Assembly: GCA_020633315.1 (NCBI GenBank)
Contig: JACKDV010000028.1
Location: forward strand, 1 to 64,000
Source: Myxococcales bacterium
GTDB lineage: Bacteria > Myxococcota_A > Polyangia > Nannocystales > Nannocystaceae
Direction: 5' to 3'
DNA length: 64,000 nt
Positions 45,949 through 56,121 of the stretch are shown in pieces. Numbering within the stretch: the first letter of the stretch is position 1; every line of letters starts with the position of its first letter. The notes under the pieces are model-generated. The model had not been told where the DNA came from. It made no database searches and saw nothing but the letters and a program-made list of their open reading frames with translations. Both the position numbers and the translations under genes were made by a program.

Positions 45949-46818
45949 TCAGAGCGTGCCCCGCAGCACCACCGGGCAGTGGTCCGAGACCGCCGCGAAA
46001 TCGGGGTCCATCGCGTCGGCCTCGGTAGGTTGGCACCGCAGACGCTCGCACATGCCCCGGACCTCGGCCTCGCCGAAGCGGCCTCCCGCCACCACCCCGT
46101 GGTCGAGCACGGAGGGCCAGTAGGACTCGGGCTCATTCGGTGGGCGCCAATACTCGGTGCACGACAGATCGGCGGTGGGCAGGGCGTAGCCGGCCCGCGC
46201 CACCGCCTCCTCCACGAAGGGCCGCTCCTCGGCGGGCTCGCCTCGAAAGCCGGTGCTGTTGAAGTCGCCCAGGGCCAACACCGGCGCCCCCGGGTGGCGT
46301 CGCTCGATCTCGTCCATGCGGGCCAGCACCTGGTTCCACTGCTCGCGGCGCTCGTCGAAGCGGTGGGGCAGCGCGGGCAGGTGCACCGACAGCACCGCGA
46401 GCCGATGGCGCTCCTGATCCTGGAGCACGGCGAGGGTGCCGGGCTGCCTCACGCAGCGGCCGTCGGAGCGCAGGTCGGGGTAGCCCAGGTGCTCGACCAC
46501 CGTCCACTGCGCAGCGTCGTAGACGACCCCGGTGGTGATGCGCTCGCCCGCGCCCCCGCAGGGGCCGAGCAACAGGTGGTAGTCCCGGCCGTCGATCCGC
46601 GAGGCCTCCTCGAGCACCGCCCCCATGCGGAGCGCGTCGCGGATCTCCTGCACCGCGATCACCGAGGCGTCGAGGTCGGCGATGGTCTGGGCCACGCGCG
46701 AGGGATCGGTGCTCGGCTCGGGGAAGTAGCGGATGTTGAAGGTGGCGACGGTGACCGGCGAGGAGCAGCCCGCCAGCGTGCCGCTCGCCATGAGGATCGC
46801 CGCCAGCCGCCCCCGCAC
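45949..46818 (-). CDS. endonuclease/exonuclease/phosphatase-family lipoprotein
   Basis: The protein has 289 residues with signal peptide MRGRLAAILMASGTLAGC (Cys18). It contains the EEP motifs in order: ATFNIRYF (Asn), VIAVQEIRD (Glu), SVHLPALP, LALGDFNSTG (Asp/Asn) and VSDHCPVVL (Asp-His). EEP proteins cleave phosphodiester or phosphomonoester bonds using a metal. With a lipid anchor it would act on extracytoplasmic nucleic acid, inositol or lipid phosphates. The GTG start is chosen because TATCGT lies six bases upstream and because it begins the signal peptide; the frame upstream is non-coding. It follows pgeF by 47 bases on the same strand. Confidence 0.85.
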   Translation of the reverse strand: MRGRLAAILMASGTLAGCSSPVTVATFNIRYFPEPSTDPSRVAQTIADLDASVIAVQEIRDALRMGAVLEEASRIDGRDYHLLLGPCGGAGERITTGVVYDAAQWTVVEHLGYPDLRSDGRCVRQPGTLAVLQDQERHRLAVLSVHLPALPHRFDERREQWNQVLARMDEIERRHPGAPVLALGDFNSTGFRGEPAEERPFVEEAVARAGYALPTADLSCTEYWRPPNEPESYWPSVLDHGVVAGGRFGEAEVRGMCERLRCQPTEADAMDPDFAAVSDHCPVVLRGTL

Positions 46819-46824
46819 CCCCCG

Positions 46825-46830
46825 ACGATA
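46825..46830 (-). promoter_or_regulatory. -10-like TATCGT before the EEP gene
   Basis: TATCGT on the minus strand ends six bases before the GTG at 46818, with no ribosome site between. Confidence 0.5.
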
Positions 46831-46865
46831 GCCCTCGCGGGACCGTCGAGCCACCCCGCCGCAGC

Positions 46866-47609
46866 TCAGCCCGGCAGGCCGATGAACGACATCATCTGCC
46901 CGATGCCGGCCCCATCGCGGCGAAACGAGAAGTAGCGCTCGGGCTGGTCGTGGGTGCACCCGCCCACGCGCACGATCGACCCCGGGGGCACCCCCAGCCC
47001 CAGGAGCTGCGATCGCACCACGCCCACCAGGTCCACGTGGGGCTTGGGCCAGCGCTCGCGCTCCACGAAGGCATCGTCGAACTGGCACGCGACCTCCTCG
47101 CCCACCTCGAACGCCGGCTGCTCGATGCAGGGGCCGATGGCGACCACCAGGCGCGCGGGCGAGACCCCGGCGCCCTGCAGCGCGCGCACGGCCGCCGCGC
47201 TCACCCCCGCCACCGTGCCCCGCCAGCCGCTGTGCACCGCCGCGACGGCCGTGCCCTCGCGATCGGCGAGCAGCACCGGCACGCAATCGGCGGTGAGCAC
47301 CCCCACCACGCACGGCCCGTCGTCGCGGTGGCACCACAGGGCATCGGCCTCGCGGTCGGGCCCCACCTCGGAGGCCCGCAGCACCGCGGCCCCGTGCACC
47401 TGCTTGACCCGCACCAGCTGCTCCACCGCATAGCCGCCCGCGGCCGCGACCGCCTCCTGGTTGCGCCGCACCGCCTCGGGATCGTCGCCCCACTTGCCGC
47501 CCATGTTGAGCGTGGCGTAGCGCCCCTGGCTGAAGCCGCCGCGGCGCGTGGTGAAGCCGTGCACGATCGCGGGAGCGAGGGCGGAGAGGGCTTCGGCGTG
47601 CTCGAGCAT
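46866..47609 (-). CDS. pgeF: PgeF/YfiH purine nucleoside-type multicopper-fold enzyme
   Basis: This 247-residue protein is a clear YfiH/PgeF (laccase-domain, Pfam Cu-oxidase_4) member: VKQVHGA, GVLTADCVPVLLAD, AAVHSGWRGTVAG, then VAIGPCIEQPAFEVG, with the His and Cys of the active centre present. The family acts on purine nucleosides in some bacteria and in E. coli edits peptidoglycan precursors. The ATG at 47609 has GGAAG upstream. It lies between an RluD-type gene, a frequent neighbour of yfiH in many bacteria, and the EEP lipoprotein gene. The family's biochemical role is debated, so the product name is tentative. Confidence 0.88.
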   Translation of the reverse strand: MLEHAEALSALAPAIVHGFTTRRGGFSQGRYATLNMGGKWGDDPEAVRRNQEAVAAAGGYAVEQLVRVKQVHGAAVLRASEVGPDREADALWCHRDDGPCVVGVLTADCVPVLLADREGTAVAAVHSGWRGTVAGVSAAAVRALQGAGVSPARLVVAIGPCIEQPAFEVGEEVACQFDDAFVERERWPKPHVDLVGVVRSQLLGLGVPPGSIVRVGGCTHDQPERYFSFRRDGAGIGQMMSFIGLPG

Positions 47610-47647
47610 CGCTTCCGTTGATCGCACGCGAGGGCGCGCGGCACCAG

Positions 47648-47732
47648 CCCCCGGCCCGCGCGTGCGGTGGCGGTCGTCGCCCTCGCTCGGCGGCGCGACC
47701 AGGTCTCGCCCCGGCCCACGCGTGCGATGGCG
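47648..47732. repeat. 25-bp direct repeat, two copies 60 bp apart
   Basis: CCCCGGCCC, then CGCGTGCG and TGGCGG, recurs at about 47648-47672 and 47708-47732 with two mismatches (G versus A). It is in the gap between pgeF and the pseudouridine synthase gene. No gene overlaps. Its role is unknown; a recent local duplication is likely. Confidence 0.5.
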
Positions 47733-47767
47733 GGTCGCGCCGGCCGGCCTCCCGGGCTCACCCGCGC

Positions 47768-48721
47768 TCAGCCGCCCAGCGCCTCGACCAGCGCCCGCAG
47801 CTCCGCGGGCAGCTCGGCCTCCCAGCGCACCCGCTCGCCGCCCGAGGGATGCCGTAGCTCGAGCATCGCGGCATGCAGCGCGTGCCGACCGAGCCGCTCC
47901 GCCGCCGCCCGGACCCCCGGGTCCCGCGGCGTCCGGCCGTAGAGCGCATCCCCGAGGATCGGATGCCCCAGGTGCCGCGCGTGCATGCGGATCTGGTGCG
48001 TGCGCCCGGTGTGCAGCGTGAACGCCAGCACCGTCGCCCCCCGCAGCCGCTGGACCACCTCGATCTCGGTGATCGCCCGCCGCTTGGCGCCTTGCTCGGG
48101 CGCAAAGCGTCGACGGTCCCGCGGGTCGCGAGCATGGCCGGTCTCCACCCGCAGGCGCTCCCACGCCACCACGCCCTCCACCACCCCCAGGTAGCGCCGC
48201 CCCAGCGCGTGGGATCGGAACTGCGCCGCCAGGAATTCCTGCGCCGCCGCGTGCTTGGCCACCACCAGCACCCCGCTGGTGTCGCGGTCGAGGCGATGCA
48301 CGATCCCCGGCCGCGTGGCGTCGTTGCCCGGCAGCACGGGCAGCCCCTGCGCATCGAGCCCCAGGTGGTGCAGCACCGCGTTGACGAGGGTGCCGCGGGC
48401 GTGCCCGGGCCCCGCGTGCACCACCATCCCCGCCGGCTTGTCCACCACCAGCAGGTCGTCGTCCTCGTGCAGCACGGTCAGCGGCAGCGACTCGGGCTCG
48501 GCCCGCAGCGGCGGCGAGGGCTCGAGCGTCACCTCCACCGCCAACGCCCGCTCCACCCGCAGCCCGGGCTTGAGCGCCTTGCCCTCGGCCACCACCCCGC
48601 CCGCAGCGAAGGCCCGCGCGAGCTGGGAGCGAGTGCACGGCTGGCCCGCCTCCGCGAGCGCCCCCACCAGCGCCTGGTCGAGTCGCTCGGCCGGAGCCCG
48701 CGGCATCAGCCGGACCTGCAC
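47768..48721 (-). CDS. rluD: RluA/RluD-family 23S rRNA pseudouridine synthase
   Basis: The product has 317 residues with an S4 domain at 10-60 and a catalytic RluA-type domain. The key motif is VHRLDRDTSGV with nucleophile Asp145, preceded by LVVDKPAGMVVHAG and followed by HTGRTHQIRMHARHLGHPI, all hallmarks of the RluD/RluC branch. RluD isomerises uridines in helix 69 of 23S rRNA. A GTG start at 48721 is given; an ATG at 48706 is possible. A small conserved gene lies 20 bases upstream on the same strand, so they may be co-transcribed. The exact rRNA target (RluD versus RluC) is not settled by sequence. Confidence 0.88.
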   Translation of the reverse strand: MQVRLMPRAPAERLDQALVGALAEAGQPCTRSQLARAFAAGGVVAEGKALKPGLRVERALAVEVTLEPSPPLRAEPESLPLTVLHEDDDLLVVDKPAGMVVHAGPGHARGTLVNAVLHHLGLDAQGLPVLPGNDATRPGIVHRLDRDTSGVLVVAKHAAAQEFLAAQFRSHALGRRYLGVVEGVVAWERLRVETGHARDPRDRRRFAPEQGAKRRAITEIEVVQRLRGATVLAFTLHTGRTHQIRMHARHLGHPILGDALYGRTPRDPGVRAAAERLGRHALHAAMLELRHPSGGERVRWEAELPAELRALVEALGG

Positions 48722-48741
48722 GGCGCGCTCGTCGGGATCGC

Positions 48742-49008
48742 CTACCAGATCGGGGTCTTGAGCGCAGCCATCGGCTTGATCACGCGATCGACGATGGCCC
48801 GGTCGTAGTAGTTCTTCTTGAACAGCTCGGGGGTCACGCTGGCACGGAACAGGTCACGCCCCTCGGTGATGAACTCCGAGAGCTCCTCGAAGAAGCTGTC
48901 CTTTTGCAGCGCCTCCTCGATCTTGGCCTTGTTGTACAGGTAGATGTCGGACGCGATGGCCCGAGCCTTGCGCTGCGCTCGCTTGTCGTCGTCGATGATG
49001 GAGGCCAC
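48742..49008 (-). CDS. small conserved deltaproteobacterial protein
   Basis: The product has 88 residues. The pattern RKARAIASDIYLYNKAKIEE followed by EGRDLF resembles short helical segments I recall from deltaproteobacterial/myxobacterial proteins, sometimes as the C-terminus of zinc-ribbon proteins. No zinc ligands are present here. The GTG at 49008 is preferred because the frame upstream is Gly/Pro/Arg-rich. It diverges from the histidine-kinase gene at 49145 and is upstream of the pseudouridine synthase. Function is unknown. Confidence 0.6.
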   Translation of the reverse strand: MASIIDDDKRAQRKARAIASDIYLYNKAKIEEALQKDSFFEELSEFITEGRDLFRASVTPELFKKNYYDRAIVDRVIKPMAALKTPIW

Positions 49009-49127
49009 GGCGAGCCAAGCATGCCACGGGACCCCCCCGTCCGCCAAACCCGGGCTCCGGGGGGCCCGTGGCCGGTCTGGCTCTCGGGCTGGCCCCGGGC
49101 TGGCCCCCTCCAAGGGGGCCCCGGGGG

Positions 49128-49133
49128 TATGAT
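49128..49133 (+). promoter_or_regulatory. -10-like TATGAT before the histidine kinase
   Basis: TATGAT ends 11 bases before the GTG at 49145. There is no ribosome site between, so the leader would be at most a few bases. No clear -35 is seen. Confidence 0.5.
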
Positions 49134-49144
49134 CGCGCCCAGTC

Positions 49145-51373
49145 GTGGGTAGCGAGAGCCTCAGCTCCCTCCTCGCCGCCACGGTGGCCTTCGCCATCGG
49201 GACCTCGGTGGTGCTCCGGGACCGCAGCCGGCGGCAGAACGTCCGCTTCGCGGTGTTCTGCATCAACCTGGGCCTGTACCACCTGGCCTGGTTCCTCTAT
49301 GGCTTCGCCGAGGTCGGCCTGTTCGAGTGGTTCGGCCAGACCATCGCGGTGCTGCTGCCCTGGTCGGCCGACCGCCTGCTGGTGAGCTTCGTCCCCACCT
49401 CGGGGGGCTCGCGACGCTGGCAGCCGGGCAGCGGCCTGCGCACCACCCTGGGCTTCATCCTGGTCGCGGCCCAGACCGTCCAGCTCGTCTATCCCGCGAT
49501 CGAGGACTACCCCTGGTGGGAGATCGTCCCCATCGCCCTGGCCATCTACGTGATCGGCGGGCTGTGGCTGGCCAGCATGCGCCTTTGGTGGGCCTCGCGG
49601 GCGGCCAAGCAGACCGCCCTCGCCCCCCGCCTGCGCTACCTCTTCTACGCCAGCCTGGTCGCGCTGGCCCTGGGCTCGCCGCTGTTCCAGGGCATCGGGC
49701 CCATCGTGACCGCGGTCTACCTCTACTTCGTGGAGCAGACCCTCCGGCGCGAGCGCCTGCTCGACCTGCCCGAGATCGCCACCCGGATCTTCAGCCTCAC
49801 CGTGCTGGTGCTGGTGGTCACCGGCCTCTACGCCGCGCTGCTGGTGTGGATCAAGGACAACGTCTCGCTGTTCCTGTTCAACGCCGCGGTGGCCTCGTTC
49901 GCGGTGGTGATCCTGCTCGAGCCGGTGCGCCGCGAGATCGACTATCGCATCGAGGGCTGGCTGTTCCACGATCGCCCCGTGCTGCGCCGCATGCTGGTGC
50001 AGCTGCGCCAGCGCCTGCTCAACGTGATCGACGCCGACGAGATGGCGCGGCTGGTGATCGAGGCGCTGGAGTCCTCGGGCCGCGTGACCCGGGCCAGCCT
50101 CTACCTGCTCAACCGCGAGGGCACCGCGCTCACCCTGCAGCGCTGGACCACGGCCGACGAGGGCGCCGACAAGCCCCTGCTGCGGCTCGACCTGGCCACC
50201 CGCCGCCCCCTGCTCGAGCGCATGCAGGCCCAGGGAACCGTGCTGCGCGACGTGATCGAGCGCGAGCGCGAGCGAGCCGGGCCCGAGGACCGCGCCGAGG
50301 CCCAGGACGCGCTCGAGACCCTCGCCGCGCTCGAGGCCAGCCTCGCCCTGCCGATCCTCGGCCGCCCCACCGGCGTGCCCGACGAGGACCCCGACCTGCT
50401 CGGCGCGCTGTTCGTGGACGACCAGCGCCTGGTGGAGCCCTTCGCCCGCGAGGAGGTCGAGCTGTTCGAGGGCGTGGTGGCCCAGGCCTCGATCACGGTG
50501 CAGAACTCGGCGGTCTACGACGCCCGCAAGGAGCGAGAGCGCCTGGCCGCGCTCGGCGAGATGGCGGCCGGCCTGGCCCACGAGATCCGCAACCCGCTGG
50601 GCGCCATGAAGGGCGCGGCCCAGGTGCTGCGCCCCGGCGCCGAGGCGATGGACGAGCAGACCCGCGAGTTCCTCGACATCATCCTCGAGGAGGTCGAGCG
50701 CCTCAACCGGGTGGTCAGCCAGTTCCTCACCTACTCGCGACCCTTCAAGGGCGAGATGGCCCCCGTCGATCTGCGCGAGGTGGTGGCGGCCACCCTGCGG
50801 CTGGTCTCCGAGTCCCAGCGCGAGCGCATCACCGTCAACGAGACCCCCGACGATCTGCCCGCGGTGCGCGGCGACGCCGATGCCCTGCGCCAGGTGGTGC
50901 TCAACCTGGTGCTCAACGCCCTCGATGCGATCGGCGACGAGCAGGACGGGGCGATCACCATCTCGCTGGACAAGCGCCGCCGCGGCCTGCAGCGCGAGGA
51001 CGCGGTGGCCCTGCACGTGTGCGACAACGGCCCCGGCCTGTCCGCGCAGACCATGACCAACCTCTTCGTCCCCTTCCACACCACCAAGAGCGGCGGGACC
51101 GGGCTGGGGCTGCCCATCAGCCAGCGGATCGTGCAGAAGCACCAGGGGGCCATCGAGGTGGGGCGCAGCGGCGACGACGGGGCGCGGTTCACGGTGCTGC
51201 TGCCCGTGGACGACTCGAAGCCGGAGCCCAAGGCCAAGAAGGAGGCTCCGCGACCGGTCGCCAAGGGCCCCGAGCCGGCCCGCGCCGTCCGCGGGAGCGA
51301 GCCCTCGGGGTCCCCCTCGCCCGAGCCCGCGGAGGCCGAGGCTCCTGCGGCGGCCCCGGTTGCGCTACCGTAG
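49145..51373 (+). CDS. membrane sensor histidine kinase
   Basis: This 742-residue protein has several membrane helices in its first 275 residues, then a GAF-like sensor part (about 300-465). A DHp domain follows with the phosphorylated His479 in GLAHEIRNPLGAMKG and then a HATPase domain. The ATP-binding motifs are an N-box NLVLNALDAIGDE, a G1 box CDNGPGLS and a G2 box TGLGLPIS. The C-terminal 60 residues are a Pro/Ala/Lys-rich tail. It lies 10 bases before a sigma54 response regulator, its likely partner, in an NtrB/NtrC-like arrangement. The GTG at 49145 is chosen because the first membrane helix follows at once. The signal sensed is unknown. Confidence 0.92.
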   Translation: MGSESLSSLLAATVAFAIGTSVVLRDRSRRQNVRFAVFCINLGLYHLAWFLYGFAEVGLFEWFGQTIAVLLPWSADRLLVSFVPTSGGSRRWQPGSGLRTTLGFILVAAQTVQLVYPAIEDYPWWEIVPIALAIYVIGGLWLASMRLWWASRAAKQTALAPRLRYLFYASLVALALGSPLFQGIGPIVTAVYLYFVEQTLRRERLLDLPEIATRIFSLTVLVLVVTGLYAALLVWIKDNVSLFLFNAAVASFAVVILLEPVRREIDYRIEGWLFHDRPVLRRMLVQLRQRLLNVIDADEMARLVIEALESSGRVTRASLYLLNREGTALTLQRWTTADEGADKPLLRLDLATRRPLLERMQAQGTVLRDVIERERERAGPEDRAEAQDALETLAALEASLALPILGRPTGVPDEDPDLLGALFVDDQRLVEPFAREEVELFEGVVAQASITVQNSAVYDARKERERLAALGEMAAGLAHEIRNPLGAMKGAAQVLRPGAEAMDEQTREFLDIILEEVERLNRVVSQFLTYSRPFKGEMAPVDLREVVAATLRLVSESQRERITVNETPDDLPAVRGDADALRQVVLNLVLNALDAIGDEQDGAITISLDKRRRGLQREDAVALHVCDNGPGLSAQTMTNLFVPFHTTKSGGTGLGLPISQRIVQKHQGAIEVGRSGDDGARFTVLLPVDDSKPEPKAKKEAPRPVAKGPEPARAVRGSEPSGSPSPEPAEAEAPAAAPVALP

Positions 51374-51383
51374 CGCTTGCTCC

Positions 51384-52919
<1,536 letters not shown>

Positions 52920-53036
52920 GCCCGATCGACGGCCGGAGCTCCGACGGGCCCCGCCCCGCGGGACGTGGCTTGGCTGGGTGGGATCAGCCCAGACCCCTGC
53001 TCATGCGGGGTGTACGGAGCCATCCTACGGGAAATA

Positions 53037-53066
53037 TTGACGGAACGGGCCGTGCGCTGGTAGCGT
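53037..53066 (+). promoter_or_regulatory. sigma70-type promoter of the outer-membrane protein gene
   Basis: A -35-like TTGACG (53037-53042) and a -10-like TAGCGT (53061-53066) are separated by 18 bp. A 28-base leader with GAGGTG follows before the ATG at 53095. Confidence 0.65.
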
Positions 53067-53094
53067 GCCCGCCGAGCCGTTCGAGGTGAACCGC

Positions 53095-54549
53095 ATGCGG
53101 AAGCTCTTCAGCCTCCTCCCCCTGCTCGGCCTGGCCGCCACTGCCGGCGCAAGCCAGATCGCCCACGCGGCAGAGGTCACGCGGGTCGCGAGCTCGTTCG
53201 AAGAGGACGACCCCTTCGACATCCACTTTGGCGTCGCCTACGACTACAACTTCAAGCAGGCAGCCGTCCTGCGCGAGTGGAACGCAGGCCCGGGCGACGA
53301 CTCCAACCGTCTGGTCAAGGACCTGCTCTACCGGCAGCAGCGCCACACGATCTACCCGACGATGGAGATCGGCCTGTGGCACGACCTGGCGCTCTACGTG
53401 GGGCTGCCGGTCGTCCTCAGCGACACCCGCAACTACTCCTTCGACCAGCGGCCCGACGACTGCGTCTTCGGTGACTCGGCCGACGCCAACTGCGTCAACA
53501 AGGAGAACAGCACCACCATCCGCGACAGCATCATCCCGGCCAGCGGATTCGATGCCACCAACTCCGCGGACCCCTTCGGCCAGTTCACCGGCGCCTCCAC
53601 CGAGCTCATCTTCTCGGGCCCCGTGCGGCGCGGCCTCGACCAGCTCCACGTGGGTCTCAAGTACGGGATCCTCAGCCAGCGCACGCGCTCGCACATGCCC
53701 AACTGGTTGATCGGCCTCGAGGGTCGCTTCGCCGTGGGGCGGGCGATGACCTTCAGCCGAGACATCATCAACCAGACCCAGCAGGGCAACTCGCGGGTGG
53801 GCCGTCGGATCCACGAGCTGGGCGCCTGGACGGCGCTGTCGCGGCGCTATCGCTTCCTCGACCCCTACTTCATGGCGTACTGGCGCCAGTCGATCCGGGC
53901 CTCGGGCAGCGAGTTCAAGGACTTCTCCGGCGTGGGGTCGCAGGGCAGCGTGCTGCCGCAATCGACGGCCGGCATGACCTTCGGCACCGAGATCGTGCCC
54001 TGGGAGCGCAAGGCCAAGGGCATGAAGGTCGCGGTCTACCTGCAGGGTAGCGCCATCCTCCACTACGGGGGCCGGGGCTACTCGGAGATCTGGGAGCTGC
54101 TCGCCGACAGCCCGTCGCTGGTGGGCTCCGAGGATCCCACCCAGGCCGGCCAGTGCGATCGCAACGCCGCGCTGGCCTTCGCCGCCAACAACCCCGGCGA
54201 CTCGGGCTACCTCGAGGCGGGCGGCCCCTCCTGCGCCAAGTTCAACGGCATCACCGACCTGCAGGACTACGGCTCGTTCGGCTTCGACGGCGGCCTCAAC
54301 CTGCACCTGGGCAAGAACGCCCGGCTCAACCTGGGCACCAAGCTCTCGACCGACACCCGGCACTTCGTCACCTTCACCAACCGCGGTGATGCGAGCGCCT
54401 CGAGCGGGGGCGACCCCGATCGCGTCGACCCGGGCACCGTCGAGGTCAACCCGCTGCGCCGCGACGTGGTCGACAACGTGGGCCGCCGCTACGTCATCGA
54501 CGACGTGGTCGACGTGCACGGCTACCTGCGGGTCCTGCTCACCTTCTAG
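53095..54549 (+). CDS. outer-membrane beta-barrel-like protein
   Basis: The product has 484 residues with a Leu/Ala-rich signal peptide cleaved near SQIAHAAEV. The rest alternates polar and hydrophobic residues in strand pairs (LDQLHVGLKYGILS, then GGLNLHLGKNARLNLGTKL) and ends in a strand with a terminal Phe (YLRVLLTF), the classical outer-membrane insertion signal. No enzyme motif is seen. The ATG at 53095 follows GAGGTG and lies in phase with a sigma70-type promoter; an upstream GTG at 53065 would add ten non-signal residues. It is a stand-alone gene of unknown function, possibly a channel or adhesin-like barrel. Confidence 0.78.
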   Translation: MRKLFSLLPLLGLAATAGASQIAHAAEVTRVASSFEEDDPFDIHFGVAYDYNFKQAAVLREWNAGPGDDSNRLVKDLLYRQQRHTIYPTMEIGLWHDLALYVGLPVVLSDTRNYSFDQRPDDCVFGDSADANCVNKENSTTIRDSIIPASGFDATNSADPFGQFTGASTELIFSGPVRRGLDQLHVGLKYGILSQRTRSHMPNWLIGLEGRFAVGRAMTFSRDIINQTQQGNSRVGRRIHELGAWTALSRRYRFLDPYFMAYWRQSIRASGSEFKDFSGVGSQGSVLPQSTAGMTFGTEIVPWERKAKGMKVAVYLQGSAILHYGGRGYSEIWELLADSPSLVGSEDPTQAGQCDRNAALAFAANNPGDSGYLEAGGPSCAKFNGITDLQDYGSFGFDGGLNLHLGKNARLNLGTKLSTDTRHFVTFTNRGDASASSGGDPDRVDPGTVEVNPLRRDVVDNVGRRYVIDDVVDVHGYLRVLLTF

Positions 54550-54669
54550 GTCCGCCGGCACCGGCGCTGCGCGGGCAGCCCCCTCGGGCCGTGCCTTCGT
54601 TCCTCATCGGTTGACCACGCCCGGTGGATGCCCTCTTCGTGCCTTGGCACGGACCGCGTTCCGCCGCGG

Positions 54670-55827
54670 CTAGCCCTCGTGCCCCAGCGCGATCTGGACC
54701 GCGTCGCCGAGCTCGGCCTGCAGGTACTCGCGCAGGCGGAGCACCAGGCGCTTCTCGAGCTGGCGCGCCCGCTCGCGGGAGACGCCCCAGCGAGTGCCCA
54801 GGTCCTGCAGCGTGACGGGCTCGTCCGAGAGCAGGCGATCGCGGAAGATCTCGAGCTCGCGGCCGCTGAGGTCGGCCCCGAAGGCCATCAGCTTGTCCTG
54901 GAGCAGCGACTTGAACTCGTTGGCGTCGACGTTGTCCTCGGGGTCGGCGAAGTCGTCCTCGATGAGATCGAGGCGGGTGCGGGTGCCGTCGCCGTCGTCG
55001 CTGCCCAACGGAGCATCGAGCGAGACGTCGGGCGCGGCCATGCGCCGCTCCATCTCCCGCACCTCGCGGGGCGACACGTCGAGCTCCTTGGCGATGCGCT
55101 CGGGGGTGGGATCGACCCCCGCCGCCACCAGGGCCTCCCGCTGCTTGCGGAGGTTGAAGAACAGCTTGCGCTGGTTCTGGGTGGTGCCGATCTTCACCAG
55201 CCGCCAGTTGTTGAGGATGTACTTGAGGATGTAGGCGCGGATCCACCAGCCCGAGTAGGTGCTCAGCTTCACCCCGCGGTAGGGGTCGAACTTCTGCACC
55301 GCCTTGACCAGCCCCACGTTGCCCTCCTGCACCAGGTCGAGGAGGTTCTGGTACGCACGCCGGTACTCGTGGGCGATCTTCACCACCAGCCGCAGGTTGG
55401 AGGTGACCAGCTTGCGCGCGGCCTCGGTGTCGCCGTCCTCCACCCAGCGCACCGCGAGCTCGTACTCCTCGTCGCGAGTGAGCAGCGGGTGCTGGCGGAC
55501 CTCGGCCATGTACGCGGCCATCGGGTCGCGACGCGCGAGCGCGGTGGAGCCCGTGGGCGCGGCCCGAGCCCGGCGGCGGAGCTCGGTCTCGATCGCGTCG
55601 AGATCCTCCTCGCTCACCTCCACGTCGGCGAGGGCGGCCTGCCCCAGCTCGTCCTCGCTGGGGCCGCCGTCGTCCCCCTCGTCCGAGTCGTCGTCGGGGG
55701 GACCGTCGAGGACCTCCACCTCGACCGCTTCGGACTCCGGAGCTGGCTCGCGACCGGCGCCCTCGCTCGGGGCGTCTTGCTTGCCGCGGGCCGTCTTGCG
55801 CGAGCTCGCCTTGCTGCCCTTCGCCAT
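54670..55827 (-). CDS. RpoH-like alternative sigma factor
   Basis: The product has 385 residues. From about residue 90 it follows the sigma70-family order: region 1.2 with DPMAAYMAEVRQHPLLTRDEE and region 2 with NLLDLVQEGNVGLVKAVQKF. Then come YSGWWIRAYILKYIL, region 3, and region 4.2 with LGTRWGVSRERARQLEKRL. The close match of region 2 to RpoH-type sigma factors suggests a heat-shock or development-related role, as in Myxococcus SigB/SigC. It has a long acidic N-terminal extension of about 90 residues (DDDSDEGDDGG) not found in E. coli RpoH. The ATG at 55827 is chosen because a TACACT hexamer lies ten bases upstream. Its true regulon is unknown. Confidence 0.88.
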   Translation of the reverse strand: MAKGSKASSRKTARGKQDAPSEGAGREPAPESEAVEVEVLDGPPDDDSDEGDDGGPSEDELGQAALADVEVSEEDLDAIETELRRRARAAPTGSTALARRDPMAAYMAEVRQHPLLTRDEEYELAVRWVEDGDTEAARKLVTSNLRLVVKIAHEYRRAYQNLLDLVQEGNVGLVKAVQKFDPYRGVKLSTYSGWWIRAYILKYILNNWRLVKIGTTQNQRKLFFNLRKQREALVAAGVDPTPERIAKELDVSPREVREMERRMAAPDVSLDAPLGSDDGDGTRTRLDLIEDDFADPEDNVDANEFKSLLQDKLMAFGADLSGRELEIFRDRLLSDEPVTLQDLGTRWGVSRERARQLEKRLVLRLREYLQAELGDAVQIALGHEG

Positions 55828-55837
55828 GACCGGCGGC

Positions 55838-55843
55838 AGTGTA
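55838..55843 (-). promoter_or_regulatory. -10-like TACACT before the sigma factor gene
   Basis: TACACT on the minus strand ends ten bases before the ATG at 55827. No ribosome site is obvious between. Confidence 0.4.
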
Positions 55844-56109
55844 ATCTCGGCGTCCACCGCACGACCACCGCCGCCACCGGCGGCGTTGTTTCACGCCGTG
55901 GACCCACCGCTGCACGGCCGATCTACGGAGGTCCCACGACCGCGCGCCACCGAGGTTCCCGCTCGCCGGGCGCAAGGGACGCTACGCCGACGAGCCGAGC
56001 AGCACACGGCGCTCCGACGCGGCCACGCCCGGTCGTCGACCCACCACCACCCCCCCTGGTTTCACCGCCCTTCGATCCCCACGCGGTGGCCCACCCCCCA
56101 CCCCGACGG

Positions 56110-56115
56110 TAGACT
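56110..56115 (+). promoter_or_regulatory. -10-like TAGACT before the second S41 protease gene
   Basis: TAGACT ends six bases before the GTG at 56122. The same arrangement precedes the gene at 25002, with the same hexamer and spacing. Confidence 0.5.
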
Positions 56116-56121
56116 GCTGAG

